In this document: positions 54,572 through 55,418 of the stretch, piece by piece
How positions within the stretch are numbered: the first letter of the stretch is position 1
How the letters are laid out: each line of letters starts with the position of its first letter
NCBI GenBank assembly: GCA_046565865.1
Contig: JBKHXU010000025.1
Location: forward strand, 1-55,418
Source: JBKHXU01 sp046565865
GTDB taxonomy: Bacteria; Pseudomonadota; Gammaproteobacteria; Acidiferrobacterales; Sulfurifustaceae
Direction of reading: 5' to 3'
DNA: 55,418 nt
Program-made: the position numbers and the translations under genes
Notes under the pieces: model-generated
The model's input: the letters and a program-made list of their open reading frames with translations, nothing else
Database searches by the model: none
What the model was told of the DNA's origin: nothing

Positions 54572-55418
54572 CTAATCCAACTCCACCGCCTCGCGACAAG
54601 CGGTAAAAATCACGAACGGGCGCACGCGCTTGCCCGGCCACAATCGTCTGACTCCCTCGGCGTACAACGCAAGCTGCGGCCGATAGCGGCTTGCGACGCT
54701 CGCGACCTCCGCGCGCGTAATGTGATGTGTCTTGTAGTCCAACAGGAGTATTTCGTCGTTGTGCCACACCAGGCGATCGATGATGCCGTACACGGTCTGG
54801 TCCGCGCGCGCGTACAGGATCGGCGTTTCGTTGCGCGCCTGTTGGTACGCCGCGGCATCGAAGAACGGCCGGAACGCGGAGTGCTCCAGCACCGCGCGCG
54901 CCTCGACCCAGTACGCCTCGAACTCGTCTTCACTGACTTGACCGCTCCATTCGCGCCACAGTTCGGCGCGCACGGCGGAAGCGGGTAGCTGACTGTCGGC
55001 ACTGGCTCGTTCCAGGGCACGGTGGATGATGGCGCCGCGGCGGGCGGCGGTGGAGCGCATTGCCTCGGCCTCGACGTCCGCCGGTTCGGCCTCGGGGTCG
55101 TTCTGGCGGCTCGGCGGAATAAAGGCCGGGTGGGGGGCCGTTGCGGCGAGCGGTCGGGTGAGCGCGGGGTCGATCGTCGCATCCGGTTCCGGCGTGGCCG
55201 CACGCGGCACCGGTGATGGGAGCGGCGTGCCGTGCTCCAGGCGACCGACGATATTGATTGTGGTGCCGGCGTCGTCCTTGATCTCTTCCAACGTCAACGC
55301 GGTGCCGAACGGCCGGCGGTCGCGCGCCGCCGCGAGCCGTGACTCGATAAAGCCGTACCAGCCACGCTGAAACCGATCGCCGTTGGCGCGCCCGGATTCA
55401 CAGCCGGAGATGTATAGC
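54572..55418 (-). CDS. AddA-like helicase-nuclease, C-terminal part
   Basis: C-terminal 281 codons of a gene that enters from beyond the right edge. The frame stays open to the end of the window (LYISGCESGRANGDRFQRGW at the edge), so the 5' part is missing. The C-terminus is a PD-(D/E)xK nuclease of the AddA/RecB type: GAIIHRALERA, YGIIDRLVWHNDEILLLDYKTHHI (abbreviated; Asp and DYK catalytic residues) and QLALYAEGVRRLWP (QxxxY motif). The upstream LYISG motif is typical of UvrD-type helicases such as AddA. Likely a double-strand break resection enzyme, with an AddB-like partner expected further upstream. Confidence 0.82.
   Translation of the reverse strand, partial: LYISGCESGRANGDRFQRGWYGFIESRLAAARDRRPFGTALTLEEIKDDAGTTINIVGRLEHGTPLPSPVPRAATPEPDATIDPALTRPLAATAPHPAFIPPSRQNDPEAEPADVEAEAMRSTAARRGAIIHRALERASADSQLPASAVRAELWREWSGQVSEDEFEAYWVEARAVLEHSAFRPFFDAAAYQQARNETPILYARADQTVYGIIDRLVWHNDEILLLDYKTHHITRAEVASVASRYRPQLALYAEGVRRLWPGKRVRPFVIFTACREAVELD

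Overview
The window is about 55.4 kb of GC-rich DNA, almost fully coding. It looks like a chromosomal segment of a gammaproteobacterium. The best evidence is the block recA - recX - alaS - lysC - csrA - tRNA-Ser(GCU) - tRNA-Arg(ACG), an arrangement typical of that class. tamA/tamB, a yoaA-type helicase, dsbC and fxsA agree with this. Genus cannot be named from sequence alone. No rRNA, CRISPR array, integrase, transposase or phage gene was seen.

Layout. (1) 1-10.7 kb: small envelope and stress-type genes (spondin-domain protein, periplasmic cupin, lipoprotein, DUF411 metal-binding protein, DUF3147 and FxsA membrane proteins, HbpS/GlcG-like protein). A split MEDS-domain sensor and hybrid histidine kinase pair, a YdjM-type membrane protein, an RBBP9-like hydrolase and a COG2509 flavoprotein lie among them. 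(2) 10.7-22.6 kb: an orphan ATP-grasp-like protein, the YoaA helicase bracketed by two copies of a palindromic repeat, the tamA-tamB pair for outer-membrane assembly, pgpA, a TauE/SafE permease, a Sel1-repeat protein and pncC/cinA. (3) 22.6-30.3 kb: ispG (with an in-frame stop codon), the recA block and two tRNAs ending in a strong terminator. (4) 30.6-31.6 kb: three tandem small paralogous genes of unknown function. (5) 31.9-48.5 kb: a six-gene alpha-glucan/trehalose operon, glgB - glgE - treS/mak fusion - glgX - treZ - malQ/treY fusion. (6) 48.5-55.4 kb: a dienelactone-hydrolase-like protein with an altered catalytic triad, a membrane GGDEF-EAL protein, dsbC, a GAF-GGDEF cyclase and the C-terminal part of an AddA-like helicase-nuclease running off the window.

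How the genes work together. The glucan operon encodes both directions of the trehalose/alpha-glucan cycle. TreS turns trehalose into maltose, Mak phosphorylates it, GlgE polymerises the maltose-1-phosphate, GlgB branches the product, GlgX debranches it, MalQ disproportionates the oligomers, and TreY plus TreZ release trehalose. No glgA or glgC is present in the window.

Most notable points: the TAA inside an otherwise intact ispG; a recX that seems to start at CTG overlapping the recA stop; the malQ-treY fusion; the three tandem unknown paralogs; the likely catalytically altered hydrolase; and several short palindromic repeat families, one of which covers the treS/mak ribosome binding site.
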